Origin: Allomuricauda sp.
Lineage (GTDB): Bacteria; Bacteroidota; Bacteroidia; Flavobacteriales; Flavobacteriaceae
Assembly: GCF_002699205.1 (NCBI RefSeq)
Contig: NZ_PABT01000040.1
Span: 62,001-126,000, forward strand
Length of the DNA: 64,000 nucleotides
Reading direction: 5' to 3'
A program made the translations under genes and the position numbers. This document shows positions 63,333-64,000 of this stretch, in pieces; the first letter of the stretch is position 1, and every line of letters starts with the position of its first letter. Below the pieces are notes generated by a model. It did no database searches, had not been told where the DNA came from, and was given only the letters and a program-made list of their open reading frames with translations.

Positions 63333-63671
63333 TTGTTTAACATTCAAAGAAATGCTTTCCAATTCTTCCGAAAGGCCATGAAGGGAACACTTGGTTAATT
63401 ATTGAAGTCATAAGATTTTGGGGATGGATCATCGTGATGGCTAGTGGTCGATTCTTATTAGCCAATGGCATTGTAGGCTGTCATGTCACAATAATATTTC
63501 TTCTATCAGAGGTGTCAGCTTAAATTATTTAAAGGTTGTGAACCGTTTGTCGGAAATGGAAATATTACCGAATATAAAAGTAGTCTAATTCCCTTGTAAT
63601 AGAAATTTATACAGTTCCATAATACACGTTTATTCCTTATATAGTAGAAGTTTCAAGGTGTAGTCCAATTT

Positions 63672-63700
63672 TTGGATTTCCTACAAAAAAAATATATTTA
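63672..63700 (+). promoter_or_regulatory. Promoter of the SusC-like gene
   Basis: TTG at 63672-63674 and TATATTTA at 63693-63700 have an 18-bp spacer; only the final base departs from TAnnTTTG. The predicted leader is about 48 bp. Confidence 0.5.
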
Positions 63701-63754
63701 TCCTTTCATTTCAATTAGACTAATTCAAAATGAATGCTAACAAAAACTAGAACT

Positions 63755-64000
63755 ATGAATTTAAAAATTCGATGCTATGTGTCGATTGTATCCCTGTTAC
63801 TTTGTTTAGGGGTGCAGGCACAAGACAAAACCGTGTCGGGTCAGGTGACCGACCAATCCGGCATGCCATTACCTGGTGTTTCAATCGTTATAGTTGGTAC
63901 GACTAGGGGAACGCAGACAGACTTTGACGGTAATTATAGTATTGCTGTCAGTACGGGAAATGTCCTCCGTTATAGTTACATAGGACAGAAAACCGTTGAG
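63755..64000 (+). CDS. SusC/RagA-type TonB-linked outer membrane protein, 3' truncated
   Basis: The first 82 codons encode a signal peptide (LLLCLGVQAQ) and a carboxypeptidase-like regulatory domain (VSGQVTDQSGMPLPGVSIVI and TDFDGNYSIAV), the usual N-terminus of SusC-type receptors. The plug and barrel lie beyond the window. The ATG at 63755 is chosen because the signal peptide begins there. Confidence 0.85.
   Translation, partial: MNLKIRCYVSIVSLLLCLGVQAQDKTVSGQVTDQSGMPLPGVSIVIVGTTRGTQTDFDGNYSIAVSTGNVLRYSYIGQKTVE

Overview
The window comes from a Bacteroidota genome, most likely a marine member of the Flavobacteriaceae near the Muricauda/Maribacter group (inference). Signs are the TTG / TAnnTTTG promoter pattern before many genes, few Shine-Dalgarno sequences, short lipoprotein signals, a zeaxanthin-type carotenoid operon, TonB-dependent receptors with carboxypeptidase-like N-terminal domains (one SusC-type), and a clade II nitrous oxide reductase cluster. 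No phage, insertion sequence, CRISPR array or rRNA operon was seen. There is one tRNA-Leu(GAG).

Layout. 1-10.7 kb: a truncated amidase, two serine beta-lactamase-fold hydrolases, rimO, an 864-codon protein joining cyclic-nucleotide-type domains, a PlsC acyltransferase and an SGNH hydrolase, and a DoxX/Gfo-Idh pair. 10.8-16.4 kb: two SurA-like envelope chaperones, MoxR and aconitase. 16.5-21.5 kb: a TlpA pair in which one copy has lost its redox cysteines, then a carotenoid operon headed by a CarH/LitR-like B12-type MerR regulator, then tRNA-Leu. 21.7-31.8 kb: a cluster of TonB receptor, exported alpha/beta hydrolase, sodium symporter, acyl-CoA ligase and an atypical KAS III, with a divergent SDR and a helical-repeat protein. 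31.9-36 kb: MscS, a coiled-coil protein and an FtsH gene broken at an A5 tract. 36-42.3 kb: flavin reductase-like protein, M20 peptidase, P-loop protein and B12-dependent ribonucleotide reductase in one tight operon, facing deoC-deoD. 42.3-49.3 kb: Mla/MCE lipid transporter and a MacAB-like exporter. 49.8-51.6 kb: two exported papain-like proteins. 51.7-54.6 kb: a nitric oxide stress operon (Rrf2 regulator, Ric, hemerythrin, truncated globin). 54.6-63.3 kb: the nos operon for N2O respiration. 63.7 kb to the end: start of a SusC receptor.

Regulation. Two motif families tie distant genes together. An FNR/CRP-type palindrome, ATGAT-N4-ATCAT, occurs four times; each copy is centred exactly 33 bp upstream of the -7 position (a consensus TAnnTTTG in front of ftsH and of the nos cytochrome c, weaker matches in front of two envelope-protein genes). 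A second element, GGAYAAARATGTCTTTTAwT, resembling an NsrR half-site, occurs before the Rrf2 regulator, before ric and before the nos operon. Together they suggest that low oxygen and nitric oxide jointly control denitrification, NO repair and some envelope quality control.

Limits: all calls rest on reading the sequence and on family knowledge. No database search was run.
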